Source: an uncultured Magnetococcales bacterium (GTDB taxonomy: Bacteria; Pseudomonadota; Magnetococcia; Magnetococcales; Magnetaquicoccaceae). Taken from it: a DNA stretch of 16,802 nt. The notes beneath the pieces are model-generated. The model worked only from the letters and a program-made list of their open reading frames with translations. It ran no database searches and was not told the origin of the DNA. A program made the position numbers and the translations under genes. Below are positions 1 through 9,400 of this stretch, piece after piece (position 1 is the stretch's first letter; every line of letters starts with the position of its first letter). The stretch is from contig CAIWLA010000039.1 in NCBI GenBank assembly GCA_903913345.1, forward strand, positions 1 through 16,802, given 5' to 3'.

Positions 1-113
1 CCAGTCCCTGTCCCAGGATGAGTGTCCGTGCCAGTCCCAGCACCAGTACCAGGATGGGTGTCTGTGCCAGTACCTGTTCCAGTACCGGTGTGGGCACCCG
101 TTCCGGTTCCGGT
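1..113 (-). repeat. 36-bp tandem repeat coding for a Gly-Thr tract
   Basis: Imperfect 36-base units encode T-D-T-H-P-G-T-G-A/T-G-T-G. About two full units plus degenerate flanks are visible before the window edge, so the array probably continues to the left. The repeat is in frame with the protein starting at 659. The tract lacks the GGxGxD spacing of calcium-binding RTX nonapeptides; it looks like a flexible linker or stalk. Such arrays often vary in copy number between strains. Confidence 0.7.
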
Positions 114-659
114 GTCATGCGGCCCTGCCGTGTGCGGCGGCTCTGTCGTCGCAGGCGGCTCCGTCGTCTGCGGCGGCTCCGTCGTCTGCGGCGGCGCCGT
201 TACTATAGGTGGCGGCAACGTCGTTTCAGGTCCGTGAAGCGGCTTGGGAGGCTGAATGGGAGAGGTGTCGTGCGGAAACTTGATTGGCTCAAAGACAGGT
301 TCCCCCGTCGGAGGCATGGGCACGGGAATCTGTTGATGACCACCCGGATTGTCAATCTTTGCCACCGGACTGGCCGGCGTCAGATCATCCAGAATGACCC
401 CAGCCGGCTCCTGCAAAACGGCACTCGATAACCTGACCCCCTTGGAAACCTCCACCGGAGGTGCCTGAGGCTGCAAATTGGCCAAATCCGAATTTTCAGT
501 CGTATCCACATGAACAGTACGAACCAACTCACTGTCATCCAGATTGAGCGATGACTCGTCCGCCTTCAAATCGAGCAAATCAGCCGCCTGCTGCTGCTCC
601 TTCGTTGGTACAAAGCCAGCCCCTTGGCCAGTCCCCGGATGAACGACTGATTCGGCCAT
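1..659 (-). CDS. N-terminal part of a large Pro/Gly-Thr repeat protein, probable type I secretion cargo or adhesin (truncated by window edge)
   Basis: The frame opens at ATG 659 and stays open to base 1, giving 219 residues of a longer protein. It starts MAESVVHPGTGQG and has no signal peptide or membrane segment. Residues 1-70 are acidic and polar. Residues 70-150 are rich in Pro, Val and Asp. Residues 156-177 are PPQTTE-type repeats, and from 183 to the edge there is a Gly-Thr tract with a 12-residue unit (TDTHPGTGAGTG). A good Shine-Dalgarno (AGGAG, 8 bases upstream) supports this start. It is the last gene of the leftward cluster and lies in the same locus as exporter, adaptors and channel. 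Large type I cargoes and adhesins lack an N-terminal signal and are carried by a C-terminal one, which would lie outside this window. Cargo function is inferred from context and composition. It could instead be a non-secreted low-complexity protein. The reading frame is certain; the function is not. Confidence 0.72.
   Translation of the reverse strand, partial: MAESVVHPGTGQGAGFVPTKEQQQAADLLDLKADESSLNLDDSELVRTVHVDTTENSDLANLQPQAPPVEVSKGVRLSSAVLQEPAGVILDDLTPASPVAKIDNPGGHQQIPVPMPPTGEPVFEPIKFPHDTSPIQPPKPLHGPETTLPPPIVTAPPQTTEPPQTTEPPATTEPPHTAGPHDTGTGTGAHTGTGTGTGTDTHPGTGAGTGTDTHPGTGT
129..194 (-). repeat. 18-bp tandem repeat coding for PPQTTE units
   Basis: Three to four 18-base units encode PPQTTE, PPQTTE, PPATTE and PPHT (residues 156-177 of the repeat protein). 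Two adjacent units are almost identical at DNA level, which points to recent slippage or recombination. Pro/Thr-rich stretches like this are typical extended spacers of surface proteins and are potential O-glycosylation sites, though no modification can be read from sequence. Confidence 0.7.
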
Positions 660-879
660 GTGAGTTACTCCTGAAACCTAAAAATGCGCGCCCAAACGGC
701 AGCCCTGCATACATCACTGCACATCCACTCTGACCCCTGTTGCCCAACATCCAGAACAAAGGGGAGATCGTCCTGAAACACCTCGTTTGCTCATTCCCAC
801 CAGACAGAGGGCATCACCCACCACTGTCACCCACAGTATTCAGGAACAGTCGCTAAAATACAACTGTCCCGTTGGCCAT
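660..879 (-). other. Intergenic leader between kinase-FGE gene and repeat protein gene
   Basis: These 220 bases separate the kinase stop from the repeat-protein start. An imperfect stem lies at 843-850 paired with 863-870 (minus strand GGGACAGT and ACTGTTCC, 8 pairs with one G-U, 12-base loop). It has no following T-run, so it is not a typical intrinsic terminator, but it could stabilise or attenuate the transcript. A weak minus-strand promoter-like pair (TTGTAT, 17 bases, AATACT) overlaps this stem. No tRNA, other gene or clear operator was seen. The gap is much longer than those between the upstream genes, so the cargo gene could have its own transcription start. Confidence 0.35.
668..672 (-). 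promoter_or_regulatory. Ribosome binding site of the repeat protein
   Basis: Minus-strand AGGAG lies 8 bases before ATG 659. It is the clearest Shine-Dalgarno in the leftward cluster and fixes the start of the repeat protein. It suggests this gene is translated efficiently and independently of the kinase gene upstream. Confidence 0.7.
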
Positions 880-2838
880 CTATCGTTCGTTATAGGGAGA
901 GGACCAACCGGACAAAACCAGTCGAAACCCGATATCCTCCTTGCCGATATTGGGATAGGTACCCCCCCGATAGGCCGACCGTACCATGTCCGGCTCAGAA
1001 CGCCACGATCCACCCCGTTTGATGCGATAACCGATGGCCGTGGCATTGACCGGATTTTTCTGTCCCGCCGCCGGTGTGCCATAAAACGCCCCATCATATT
1101 TATCCTGACACCACTCCCAGACATTGCCGTGCATATCCTGCAAACCGTAGTCGTTGGGTGGAAACAGGCCGCCCGGTGTGGTTCCTTTGCGATAGAGGCC
1201 TTCAACACCCTCCCCATAAACGGATCCTCCATAATAATTGGCTTGATCCGTCTGGATGGTATGCCCATAATGAAACGGCTGAACAGACCCCCCACGACAG
1301 GCATACTCCCATTGGGCCTCGGTGGGCAGCGCGAAAGACAATCCGGTACGATGACTCAACCACTGGGCAAACCGCACGGCATCAAACCAACTGACAAAGA
1401 CCACCGGATGCCGGTCATCCTGTCCAAAACGGGTCTTTTGCCAATTCCATGGATCCACGGCCGGTTTTGATAAGACCGGAGAACGGACAACCGACTGCAA
1501 CCGTTCCTGATCGGTCTGGAAGAGGGACTCCTCGACAAACCAGGCAAATTGTCCGCGCGTCACCGGTAACCGTCCCATCCAGAAACCATCCAACTCCACC
1601 GGATGGCGCGGCAACTCCCGGGCATACCATTTCTCAAAATGGTCGGCATCCCCGCGATCACGCAATACCCTGGTCTCCTCTTCCGTCTGCCCCATCCAGA
1701 ACCGGCCCGGCGGAATCCAGAGCAATTCCATGCCCGTCAACGGCTCGCGCCAGACATTTTTATCCCCCTGGGGGAGGGCAGAAGGCATCGACCTCTGATC
1801 GGGCACCTCTCCCACCACCCCGGTTCCTGAGGAGAAGGGGAGTCCGAGGTCTGGGCCAGAAATCCGGGGGCGATCCCGGTCAATCCAGCCCTGATACGCC
1901 TTTTGCAGGGCATCCACGACCGCCGCCATCGTCGGATATCGCCCCCCCTCCCCACCCTGGGCCACCGAGGAGCGGTCTTCACGCAGGCAGGTTTCGATCA
2001 CCTGAATGCAGGCCGACATGGATTCCCGCACCGAAGGCGACCAGTCCGGTCTCCCCTGCGCCCGCAATTGGAGCAACAGCGGCTGAAGATAATCATATTT
2101 CTCCACCGGCCATCGCCCTTCCAGCACAAAAAGGCCAACAATGCCAAAACTGTAAATCAGGATAGGCTCATCGATGCGGGTTATGCTGCGATTGTGCAAC
2201 TCCGGTGCCATGTAAAAATCCGTTGTGACCACCCGGAAATAGTCCGCCAATCGTTCCTCATACACACCGCCCAGATCGATCATGGCCAATGCCAGTGGAC
2301 CCGATTGACACGAGGAGACCAGCACATTTTCCAGTTTGAGATCGGTGACGATGAGACCCGTATCCGCCAACAGACGCTGCAACAGAACGGCCAAATGGAT
2401 CAACACGGCGTACTGGCGGGCCGGGGTAAGCCGTCCCGCCCTGGCCAGTTGCTTGACACAGTCATAGAGATCAATAGGCCAATAATCCATGTAAATCAGG
2501 CCATATACCGCTATTGGATCCTGCTCATCGGTGGCGGTCCAGGTGAAAAAATGGCGAATCCTGACCAGACTGGCATGGTTCAAACGGTCCCAGTTGTGCT
2601 GCAACTGATACCATTCGTGGGACTCTTCCCGTTCCGTGGCGGCACCCTCCCCGGATCCGGACTTTGCCCGATAGTGCAGAGGGACAATCTTGACGGCCAC
2701 CTCCATCTGATCATCCGTCACCAGGAACACCTGACCGAAACTCCCGGAACCCAACAGGCGAACCATTCGATAACCGGGCGTGACATGGCGGACCATCTGT
2801 TCCGCCTGTTCAGGAGAGAGATCTATCCGTTTGGCCAT
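880..2838 (-). CDS. Serine/threonine protein kinase fused to a formylglycine-generating-enzyme-like (SUMF1/FGE) domain
   Basis: The 652-residue protein has two domains. Residues about 22-315 are a Hanks-type kinase: glycine loop GSGSFGQV (30-37), VAVK with Lys50, catalytic-loop TDLKLEN (Asp166, Asn171), DLG (188-190) and APE (211-213). ATP and metal residues are kept, but His-Arg of HRD is replaced by Val-Thr, and the helix-F Asp before YSFG is Leu227. Residues about 365-645 are an FGE-sulfatase domain with VSWFDA (482-487), LPTEAQWEYACRGG (504-517), HGNVWEW (570-576), KRGGSW (607-612) and a GFRL ending. No cysteine follows 577, so the cysteine pair of true formylglycine-generating enzymes is absent. 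A binding or other catalytic role is more likely. Kinase-FGE fusions are known in bacteria (chlamydial Pkn1). There is no membrane segment. ATG 2838 overlaps the upstream regulator stop by 16 bases, implying translational coupling. It may phosphorylate the regulator or an exporter part; this is inference. Confidence 0.9.
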   Translation of the reverse strand: MAKRIDLSPEQAEQMVRHVTPGYRMVRLLGSGSFGQVFLVTDDQMEVAVKIVPLHYRAKSGSGEGAATEREESHEWYQLQHNWDRLNHASLVRIRHFFTWTATDEQDPIAVYGLIYMDYWPIDLYDCVKQLARAGRLTPARQYAVLIHLAVLLQRLLADTGLIVTDLKLENVLVSSCQSGPLALAMIDLGGVYEERLADYFRVVTTDFYMAPELHNRSITRIDEPILIYSFGIVGLFVLEGRWPVEKYDYLQPLLLQLRAQGRPDWSPSVRESMSACIQVIETCLREDRSSVAQGGEGGRYPTMAAVVDALQKAYQGWIDRDRPRISGPDLGLPFSSGTGVVGEVPDQRSMPSALPQGDKNVWREPLTGMELLWIPPGRFWMGQTEEETRVLRDRGDADHFEKWYARELPRHPVELDGFWMGRLPVTRGQFAWFVEESLFQTDQERLQSVVRSPVLSKPAVDPWNWQKTRFGQDDRHPVVFVSWFDAVRFAQWLSHRTGLSFALPTEAQWEYACRGGSVQPFHYGHTIQTDQANYYGGSVYGEGVEGLYRKGTTPGGLFPPNDYGLQDMHGNVWEWCQDKYDGAFYGTPAAGQKNPVNATAIGYRIKRGGSWRSEPDMVRSAYRGGTYPNIGKEDIGFRLVLSGWSSPYNER

Positions 2839-5021
2839 CTGGTTGCCCCCTCGGTCTCTCCCGATTTCGGACGGTCATCGGCAAAATGGGCAGCGTCCGT
2901 CCGGCGATCCCCATCCAGCAGGGTGAGCCATATGGCCGCCCGCACCATTTCGTTATTGAAAAAGAGCGTCCGGTCCCCCCCCGCCCCCGTCTCCCCCAAC
3001 AGACCCACCTTGAAAAGGTGTTCGACCGCAGCGGTCGTCGTGGCTCTGGCGTGGAGACCCAAATCCAACAATGCATCCCAGGTGATCCGTCCGTGGGCCG
3101 CGATGGCCCGCACCACCCGCCAGTTGACCTGCACGGCATCGAGCCGCTCCAGGATAAGCCCCTGGAGGGTGCGCGGAAAGAGCGTGAGGAGATCCCGATG
3201 ATCCAACGACAAGGGATCGATCGTGCCTGGGCGAGCAAGGGCGGCCCGGTGGCGCGCCAGCGCGGAGTGACCCAATTCGGTGGCAAACAAGGGCACCCCG
3301 CTGGACCACTGCGCGAGGCGGCGATGGACCTCGTCATCCCCTGGTGCCGTGGGGTGTATGGCCCGCAACAACTGGACGGTACTTTTCGGGGTCAACCGGT
3401 TGAGGGAGAGGGTGGAGACCAGATCTGCACCCGGAAAGAGGCGCAACCAGGAACGACGTGTCGCCCCGATCAGCCAGACCGGGCTGCCATTGCAACCCTT
3501 GGCCAGATGGGGAAAAACCGCCAGGGTGTCGGGATCGGCCCACTGCAAATTATCCAAAAACAGCACCGTTGGCCGCCCCGTGGCAGAGAGCACGGCCACC
3601 AGCAAGGCCGCCACCTGCTGCACCGGTTCGCCGGGGTCACGGATGGGGTTGGCCACCGTCTCGTGGGCCATTCCGGTCCATTGGGCCATCAGCCGTCGTC
3701 CGCTCTCCGCCTGTTCTGGATGGTGTTGCTGCAACCATTCCTCTATCCGTGCGGCCTTGGCGGAAACCGTCCAGGTCGCCGGGCAACCGCTCAACTGTGC
3801 CAACAGGGCGGCAAAGGGATACCAGGGGGTGCGATTGGCCACGGTTCGGCACTGCCCCTCCAACCAGAGCCAGGTGGTCCCGACGGTCAGAAGGGTACGC
3901 AACGCCTGCACCAGGCGGCTCTTGCCAAAACCGGCCTCCCCGACAATCACCAGGGTTCGACTGGCCCCGGCCTGGGCCTCGGCGGCCGAGGCGAGCAGTG
4001 TCCGCAGTTCGCTCTCCCGCCCCACGAGGGGGGGTTGCGGCAGCGGTTCCATGACCGGTTCCATGGCCCGCATCAGGGCATCGCCCTCCGGGAAAAAGGC
4101 GGTCACGGCTCCATAACGTTGGGTATTGTACCACAACGCCTGCCGGGTCGCCGGAGAGAGGTGGGGTTGCGTCACCCCGTCACACACATGGGGACTCATG
4201 AGGCAGGGATGGGAGACCATATTGCCGTACAAAGTGGTCTTGCCCCCGCCAGATGAGGCGATGGCCTCCCCGCTCAGGACGCATACCCGCAAGGAGAGGC
4301 TCTCCCGCAACGGGGAGACCCTCTGTTGCTCGGCCATGGTCCGTTCCATCCAACAGGCACAACAGGTTGCCCGTTCGGGATCCTCTTCGCGCATACGCGG
4401 CACACCAAAGAGCAATAAAAATCCGCCCGGTATCGCCTGCATCACCCCGCCAAAACGGTGGGCGGCGGCGGCGCACAACTGCTGAAGGGTTCGATTGATC
4501 CGCCCAAAATGGGCACTGCCCAACCGATGCACCATGGCCTCCGTGATCGGCACCCGCGCCACCACCATACTGACGGGTTGCAGGGCCGAGGTATAATACA
4601 TCTCGCCCTCCGCATCCGGCGATGCCTCCTCTTCCGCCCCCGCATCCGGCGGATCCTGCGTCCGGTTCTCTGGCGAATTCTGCTGGGAGAGCGTCCCCAA
4701 TTGGGCCGCCATGGTGCGGTTGCGCACCTTCAATTGCCGAAAAATCGTCACCAGATGTTGTTTGACCGTCCCTTCGGAGATGGCCAACCGGTCGGCAATC
4801 TCCCGATTGGATCGCCCGTCCTGCACCAGTTGCAAAATCTCGCGCTGTCGTTCCGTCAACAGACGAACGGCACTATCGAGGGTATCCGGCAATGCCCCGG
4901 AAGGGTGTGATGGATTGTCCATGTCATCGATCCCAGGCCAGGTGGTCACAGGCGGATCGATCTCTTGAACAATCGGGTCCGCCAATCCATTAAACCGTCG
5001 CAAAACAGGCCAGCCATCCAC
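2823..5021 (-). CDS. Transcriptional regulator: N-terminal LuxR-type HTH, degenerate nucleotidyl-cyclase domain, AAA/STAND-type ATPase
   Basis: The 732-residue protein begins with a LuxR/GerE helix-turn-helix (about 52-110: LTERQREILQLV, SNREIADRL, SEGTVKQHL). Residues 145-300 resemble class III cyclases (IPGGFLLLFG, REEDPERA, LRVCVLSGEA), but IGDG is IPGG and the other metal Asp is missing, so cyclase activity is unlikely. Residues about 331-560 form a P-loop ATPase: LVGRESEL, Walker A GEAGFGKS (361-368), Walker B VLFLDNLQWAD (Asp490). The tail to 732 is winged-helix-like. Related large LuxR ATPase regulators normally carry the HTH at the C terminus and long TPR arrays; here the HTH is N-terminal and no TPR array follows. 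The annotated start is a GTG six bases past the adaptor 1 stop. ATG 4922 (residue 34) is an alternative that keeps the whole HTH; neither has a strong Shine-Dalgarno. It probably controls this cluster, by inference from position. Confidence 0.88.
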   Translation of the reverse strand: MDGWPVLRRFNGLADPIVQEIDPPVTTWPGIDDMDNPSHPSGALPDTLDSAVRLLTERQREILQLVQDGRSNREIADRLAISEGTVKQHLVTIFRQLKVRNRTMAAQLGTLSQQNSPENRTQDPPDAGAEEEASPDAEGEMYYTSALQPVSMVVARVPITEAMVHRLGSAHFGRINRTLQQLCAAAAHRFGGVMQAIPGGFLLLFGVPRMREEDPERATCCACWMERTMAEQQRVSPLRESLSLRVCVLSGEAIASSGGGKTTLYGNMVSHPCLMSPHVCDGVTQPHLSPATRQALWYNTQRYGAVTAFFPEGDALMRAMEPVMEPLPQPPLVGRESELRTLLASAAEAQAGASRTLVIVGEAGFGKSRLVQALRTLLTVGTTWLWLEGQCRTVANRTPWYPFAALLAQLSGCPATWTVSAKAARIEEWLQQHHPEQAESGRRLMAQWTGMAHETVANPIRDPGEPVQQVAALLVAVLSATGRPTVLFLDNLQWADPDTLAVFPHLAKGCNGSPVWLIGATRRSWLRLFPGADLVSTLSLNRLTPKSTVQLLRAIHPTAPGDDEVHRRLAQWSSGVPLFATELGHSALARHRAALARPGTIDPLSLDHRDLLTLFPRTLQGLILERLDAVQVNWRVVRAIAAHGRITWDALLDLGLHARATTTAAVEHLFKVGLLGETGAGGDRTLFFNNEMVRAAIWLTLLDGDRRTDAAHFADDRPKSGETEGATRWPNG

Positions 5022-5027
5022 CCCGCC

Positions 5028-6377
5028 TCAGGGAGAGCGTTGGGGTCGGATGACCTCCTCTATCTTTTCACCACTGCCGTGCATGGGCAGCAACAACGGT
5101 TTCAGCAGGTAGGCCAGTACCGATCGCTGTCCCGTTGTGATATCCGCTTCGGCCAACATCCCAGGCAGGAGCGGATATTGCGGGGTGCCGACAAAACGGG
5201 TATCGGGTCGAATGCGCCCTATATAGAAGGGCTTGCGTGCCCCACCCACCACACCCACCGACTCCGTGGACGGGGAGAGGGAGAGCAATTGACCGGAGAC
5301 CGTGCCAAAACGTTCCCAATCATAGCTGGTCACCTTGATCACGACCGGCAGATCCGGTCGCACAAAGCCGATATCCCTTGGGAAAATATGCACCTCCAGC
5401 AACATTTCCGCGTCCACTGGCACAATTTGCATCAACGCATCCCCCCCCTTGATCACTGCCCCGATCGTCTGCGTCTGCAATCCCTGCACGGCCCCCGCCA
5501 CCGGTGTGCGAATCTCCAGTTGGGCGCGGCGTTCCTGCAAGCGGTTCAACAGCTCTTGCGTCTGGGCAATATCGTTGTTGGTTTGTCCCAATTCATCGCT
5601 GGCCTGTTGGCGTGACTCCGCCTCTGCGGTTTGGCGGCGTCTGGTCACTTCGTCCAGGGCCTGTTTGGCCTTTTCCAACTGATTTCTCAACCGGACGACC
5701 TCGGACTGCGAAGTCAGATGGGTCCGTTTGGAATTCAACCGGGAGACCTCAGAGACCAGGTTTTTATGGGCCATCTCATTCTGCAAGGCCAACATGGCCG
5801 CATCCACCTCCTCCCGACCTTCGGCGGTCTGAATCAGACCGACCAATTGTTCGTACTCGGTCTTTTTCTGGATCAACTGGGTATCCAACACCGCCGAATT
5901 GCTCTCGCGGGAGGCAATCTGGGTACGCAACAGAGATGCCTGATCCCGTATGAGATCCGCATGGTCTGAACCGATACTCGAAAAATCGGCCTCAGTCCCG
6001 TTGAGAAAGGCGTACAGACGGATGCGACGGGCCTGCAGGCTGATCAGGCGGGCCATGGCCTGCTTCTCGTCGGAATCGGCGGGCGCGTTGGTCATTTGCA
6101 ACAACAGATCCCCCTTCTCCACATGATCCCCTTCCCGCACATACAAGGCGGAGAGAATACCGGATTCCGACGACTGAACCGAGTAGATCAATCCCCGTGG
6201 GACAATCTGACCGGTGGTCTTGACCGCTTCGTCAATGCGGGTCGCCACCGACCAACCGCCAAACAGCACACTCAGGCCAATGGTCAGCAGCAGTGCCGAC
6301 CGGACTTTCCAGGGACTAACGGCCTCTTCCAGGGTGATGGCATCGGCAAAGCGATGCGCGGAATGGTGCGTCGGCAT
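5028..6377 (-). CDS. HlyD-family membrane fusion protein, type I secretion adaptor 1
   Basis: The 449-residue protein has a short cytoplasmic N terminus, one membrane segment (about 26-46) and a periplasmic body. The first biotinyl-lipoyl half (SSESGILSALYVREGDHVEKGDLL split around 69-92) is followed by long coiled-coil helices (about 105-285), the second lipoyl half (IRTPVAGAVQGL, 289-300), a beta-barrel, and the typical HlyD ending LPGMLAEADI with the GQRSVLAYLLKPL tail (about 403-428). Such proteins bridge the inner-membrane ABC exporter to TolC. It starts 38 bases after the exporter stop and ends six bases before the regulator GTG, so it is almost surely cotranscribed with both. Its upstream ribosome site is weak. 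It is clearly a different protein from adaptor 2 (12315-13649), although both have the same fold and near-equal length. Confidence 0.93.
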   Translation of the reverse strand: MPTHHSAHRFADAITLEEAVSPWKVRSALLLTIGLSVLFGGWSVATRIDEAVKTTGQIVPRGLIYSVQSSESGILSALYVREGDHVEKGDLLLQMTNAPADSDEKQAMARLISLQARRIRLYAFLNGTEADFSSIGSDHADLIRDQASLLRTQIASRESNSAVLDTQLIQKKTEYEQLVGLIQTAEGREEVDAAMLALQNEMAHKNLVSEVSRLNSKRTHLTSQSEVVRLRNQLEKAKQALDEVTRRRQTAEAESRQQASDELGQTNNDIAQTQELLNRLQERRAQLEIRTPVAGAVQGLQTQTIGAVIKGGDALMQIVPVDAEMLLEVHIFPRDIGFVRPDLPVVIKVTSYDWERFGTVSGQLLSLSPSTESVGVVGGARKPFYIGRIRPDTRFVGTPQYPLLPGMLAEADITTGQRSVLAYLLKPLLLPMHGSGEKIEEVIRPQRSP

Positions 6378-6415
6378 GACAGGTCCACTTCATAGACTCT
6401 AGAATCGGAAAGATC

Positions 6416-9400
6416 TCACACAAAATTTTTCGACAACAATTTTTTTACCTCATCCGGAGGACCGGCCCCCCGCAGATAGCCCGCATCCAGGTACAAGACA
6501 ATATCGGCCATCTGCATGTGACTGGGCCGGTGGGTGACGATAAAAATGGTCGTCGTTCCCCGCAGCTCTTCGATGGCGTTGCGGAACAACTGTTCGCTGT
6601 CGGCATCCAGATTGTTGGCCGGTTCGTCAAACAGCACAATACGCGACCGCTTGACATAGACCCGGGCCAACGAGAGGCGTTGTTTGAACCCGGCGGACAA
6701 TTGCGACGAGCGGCTTTCGTCCACACGGGTGTTGAATCCCTCCGGCATGCTCTGGATTTCCGCCAGCAGACCGGCCTTGGCGGCGGCGATTTCCAACTCT
6801 TCGTCACTGGCCACCGGATTGGCCAGACGCAGATTCTGGGCCACGGTGCCGAAAAAGATGTCGCACACCTGGGGCAGATAGCTGATGGATTGGCGCAGGG
6901 CGATCGGGTCCAACTGGCGAATATCCTCGTCGTCAATCTGGATGCTGCCCGCCTGGGGGATATAGAGGCCGAGCAACAGCTTGATCAGGGTGGATTTGCC
7001 CGAACCGTTGGCTCCGATGACCGCCACCACCGAACCGGCCTTGATCTGACAGTTGACACCCACCAAAGCGGGTTCCGCATCGTTGGTATAGCGGAAGGAG
7101 ACCCGGGAAAAGACCACCGAACCTTTGAACTGCAGTTGGCCCCGACTGCTGCCGGCATAGGCATCCCGTTCCCCCTTGATCTCCATGAGCCGATCCACCT
7201 GATTCAGGCTGCTGAAAATTTGCACCATGCGGGTGATGCCCAGAAAGGTGGTCTGAATCGGTGAGAGCACCCGCCAGGTGAGCATCATGGCCGCCACGAC
7301 CGAACCGGCGGTTTGGGTGCCGGCCAACACCCCACGGGCCGTCATGGCCATCACCCCGACCGAGGCCGCCATGGTCAAAACCTGGGCGGAGGCCGCCAAC
7401 ACGGTGGTCATCTGGGAGACATAAAAATTGGCCAGGATCGCCTTGCCGGAGAGTTCGCGGTACCGGTCGCACCAGGATTCTGCGGCCCGGGCACCCTGAA
7501 TGACGGGAATATGGGCAAAAGATTCGGTCAGGAAGGCCTGTCGTTGGGACTGGAGCCGACCCGCATGGGAGGTGCGGATGCGCAACATCGGGACCAGCAC
7601 CACCCCGACCAATACCAGGCAAACCATCAGGATCAGCATGAACAGGATGACCCCTGGACTGACGAGGCCCAGCACCACCAGAAAAAAGAGGGTGGTGGGC
7701 GCATCATAGTAGAGGACGGCCAGATGGCCGGTAAACATGTCGCGAACCACCTCCAGGGACTTGATGCGGGCCACCTGCACCCCAACGGCCACCCGTTCGG
7801 TATAGGGGGCCGGCATGGCCAGCAACCGTTCCATGATGCCGGACCCCAGAATTCTTTCGGCCTTGGCACCAATATAGGAGAGGATGCGGGCACGCTGAAA
7901 GCGCAACAGGGCATCCAGCGTGATGGCCACCAGGGTGCCCGCCATCAATCCCAGAATCATGGATCGCGAGCCGCTGGGAATCACGCTGTCATAGATGGTC
8001 ATATTGAACAACGCACTGGAGGTCGCCAACATGTTGCCGATCAGTGTCACCGCCATGGTCAACCAGACCAGAGAGCCAAAGCGCAGAATTTGCGTTGAAA
8101 TCCAGCTTTTTGGTCGCGGCATGTCCGGGTCCGGTGGTATGAAAAAAAAGGCCCGGCCACTCTTTTCGACCGGGACACTTCTGGTCTGTCCATCGGTCCC
8201 GTCGATCACCTCAATCTCACCCTGGGGGTCATGGCCGATCACCACCATCAGTTCCCCTTTGTCCTTGCCGACAAACAAAAAAGGGGCTTGACGAATGTCC
8301 ACATGGCCCAGAGTGGTCGGTTCGGAACGGTGGGTGTAATGGAGATTGGCCATGGAGTTGCAAAAATCGGTCAGATCCATGGCACCGAGCAGATGGGGCA
8401 GGGCCTCTGCCAACTGACGGGCAGGCCCCCGCCAATTGAGTGCCTCCAACAGCCCCTTCAGGCAACGGGTAAAGTTGTTCCGCTGGGGCAGGCGGTCGAT
8501 AAAATCCTGCCACGAGGTCTGGGTCAGCAACTCCTGGAGTACCAGATCCCGACTCTTGGCCTGTTCCTTGGCGGAGGCCAACGCGGTGGTCGCCGCTGGA
8601 TCCACCGCCACGGCGGCGGTGGCCGTCGGGGTAAAGGCCTCCTGAAAGCTGGCGAGCGGCTCCAGACGCCCCTCGATCAAACGAAAGGAGCGATCGGCAA
8701 TGCGCAGCAGAGAAGGACGCCAGGAGACCAGGACAATCGTGCAGTCATGGTTTTCCTTCAACTCGACCAGGCTGTCCCGCAACATGGCATCCCCCACCGA
8801 GTCGATGGCCATGTTGGCCTCGTCAAACAGGAGTATTTGTGGCGTCATGGCCAGGGAACGGGCAATGGCGATCCGTTGCACCACCCCCGCCGGCAGTGAT
8901 TCGGAGGCCCCATCCCCCACAATGGTCCCATACCCCTTGGGCATCCGGGCCACCGAATTGTCCAGCCCCAACATGCTGGCCCGATGCAAGGCCACATCGT
9001 CCAGGGATTCATCGAACATGGTGATGTTTTGCAGGATGGAACCGTTGAACAGGGTTCCCTTTTGCGGCACATAGGCGATGGCGTTGATGAACTCCGGCGG
9101 TACCTCCGACACCGCATCGCCATTGAAACGGAGGCGACCGGCGGTGGGTGAGACGCGACCGGCCAGCAATTGGAGCAGCGTGGTCTTGCCGCTGCCGCTG
9201 TCACCGATGATGGCAATGGTCTCCCGGTGGCGCACGGTCAGGGAGACATGGTCCAGCACCGGCTTGTCGCCGGTAAAATTGACCGTCACATCCTCCAGTT
9301 CCAGGCTGAACCCCTCGGACAATGGCTCCTGGTCGGAGCGGACCACCGGCGTGGACGAGACGGAAGGGGGCGGGGCGTCCGATGCGGTGAGGGCGGTGGT

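Noticed and set aside
1..200. Tandem repeats considered as a CRISPR array
   Set aside because: Units are contiguous, in frame and without unique spacers; they encode protein repeats.
18..431. Arg-rich plus-strand frame that looks like a basic repeat protein
   Set aside because: The arginine repeats are the complement of the PPQTTE and Gly-Thr repeats of the minus-strand gene, which has a good ribosome site. There is no start signal for this one.
734..764. CCCC/GGGG inverted repeat as terminator before the repeat protein gene
   Set aside because: The stem needs a bulge, the loop is long and no T-run follows on either strand.
880..1900. True formylglycine-generating enzyme (sulfatase activator) activity
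   Set aside because: The cysteine pair needed for formylglycine formation is missing after KRGGSW and no sulfatase gene is present in the window.
1903..4256. Long plus-strand frames (1903-3201 and 2886-4256)
   Set aside because: Both are antisense to the kinase and regulator genes, show no recognisable motif and have the Gly/Arg/Pro/His-rich composition of mirror frames.
3900..4600. Active adenylate or guanylate cyclase in the regulator
   Set aside because: Both metal-binding aspartates of class III cyclases are absent (IPGG for IGDG, and no Asp in the first strand), so a sensory role is likelier than catalysis.
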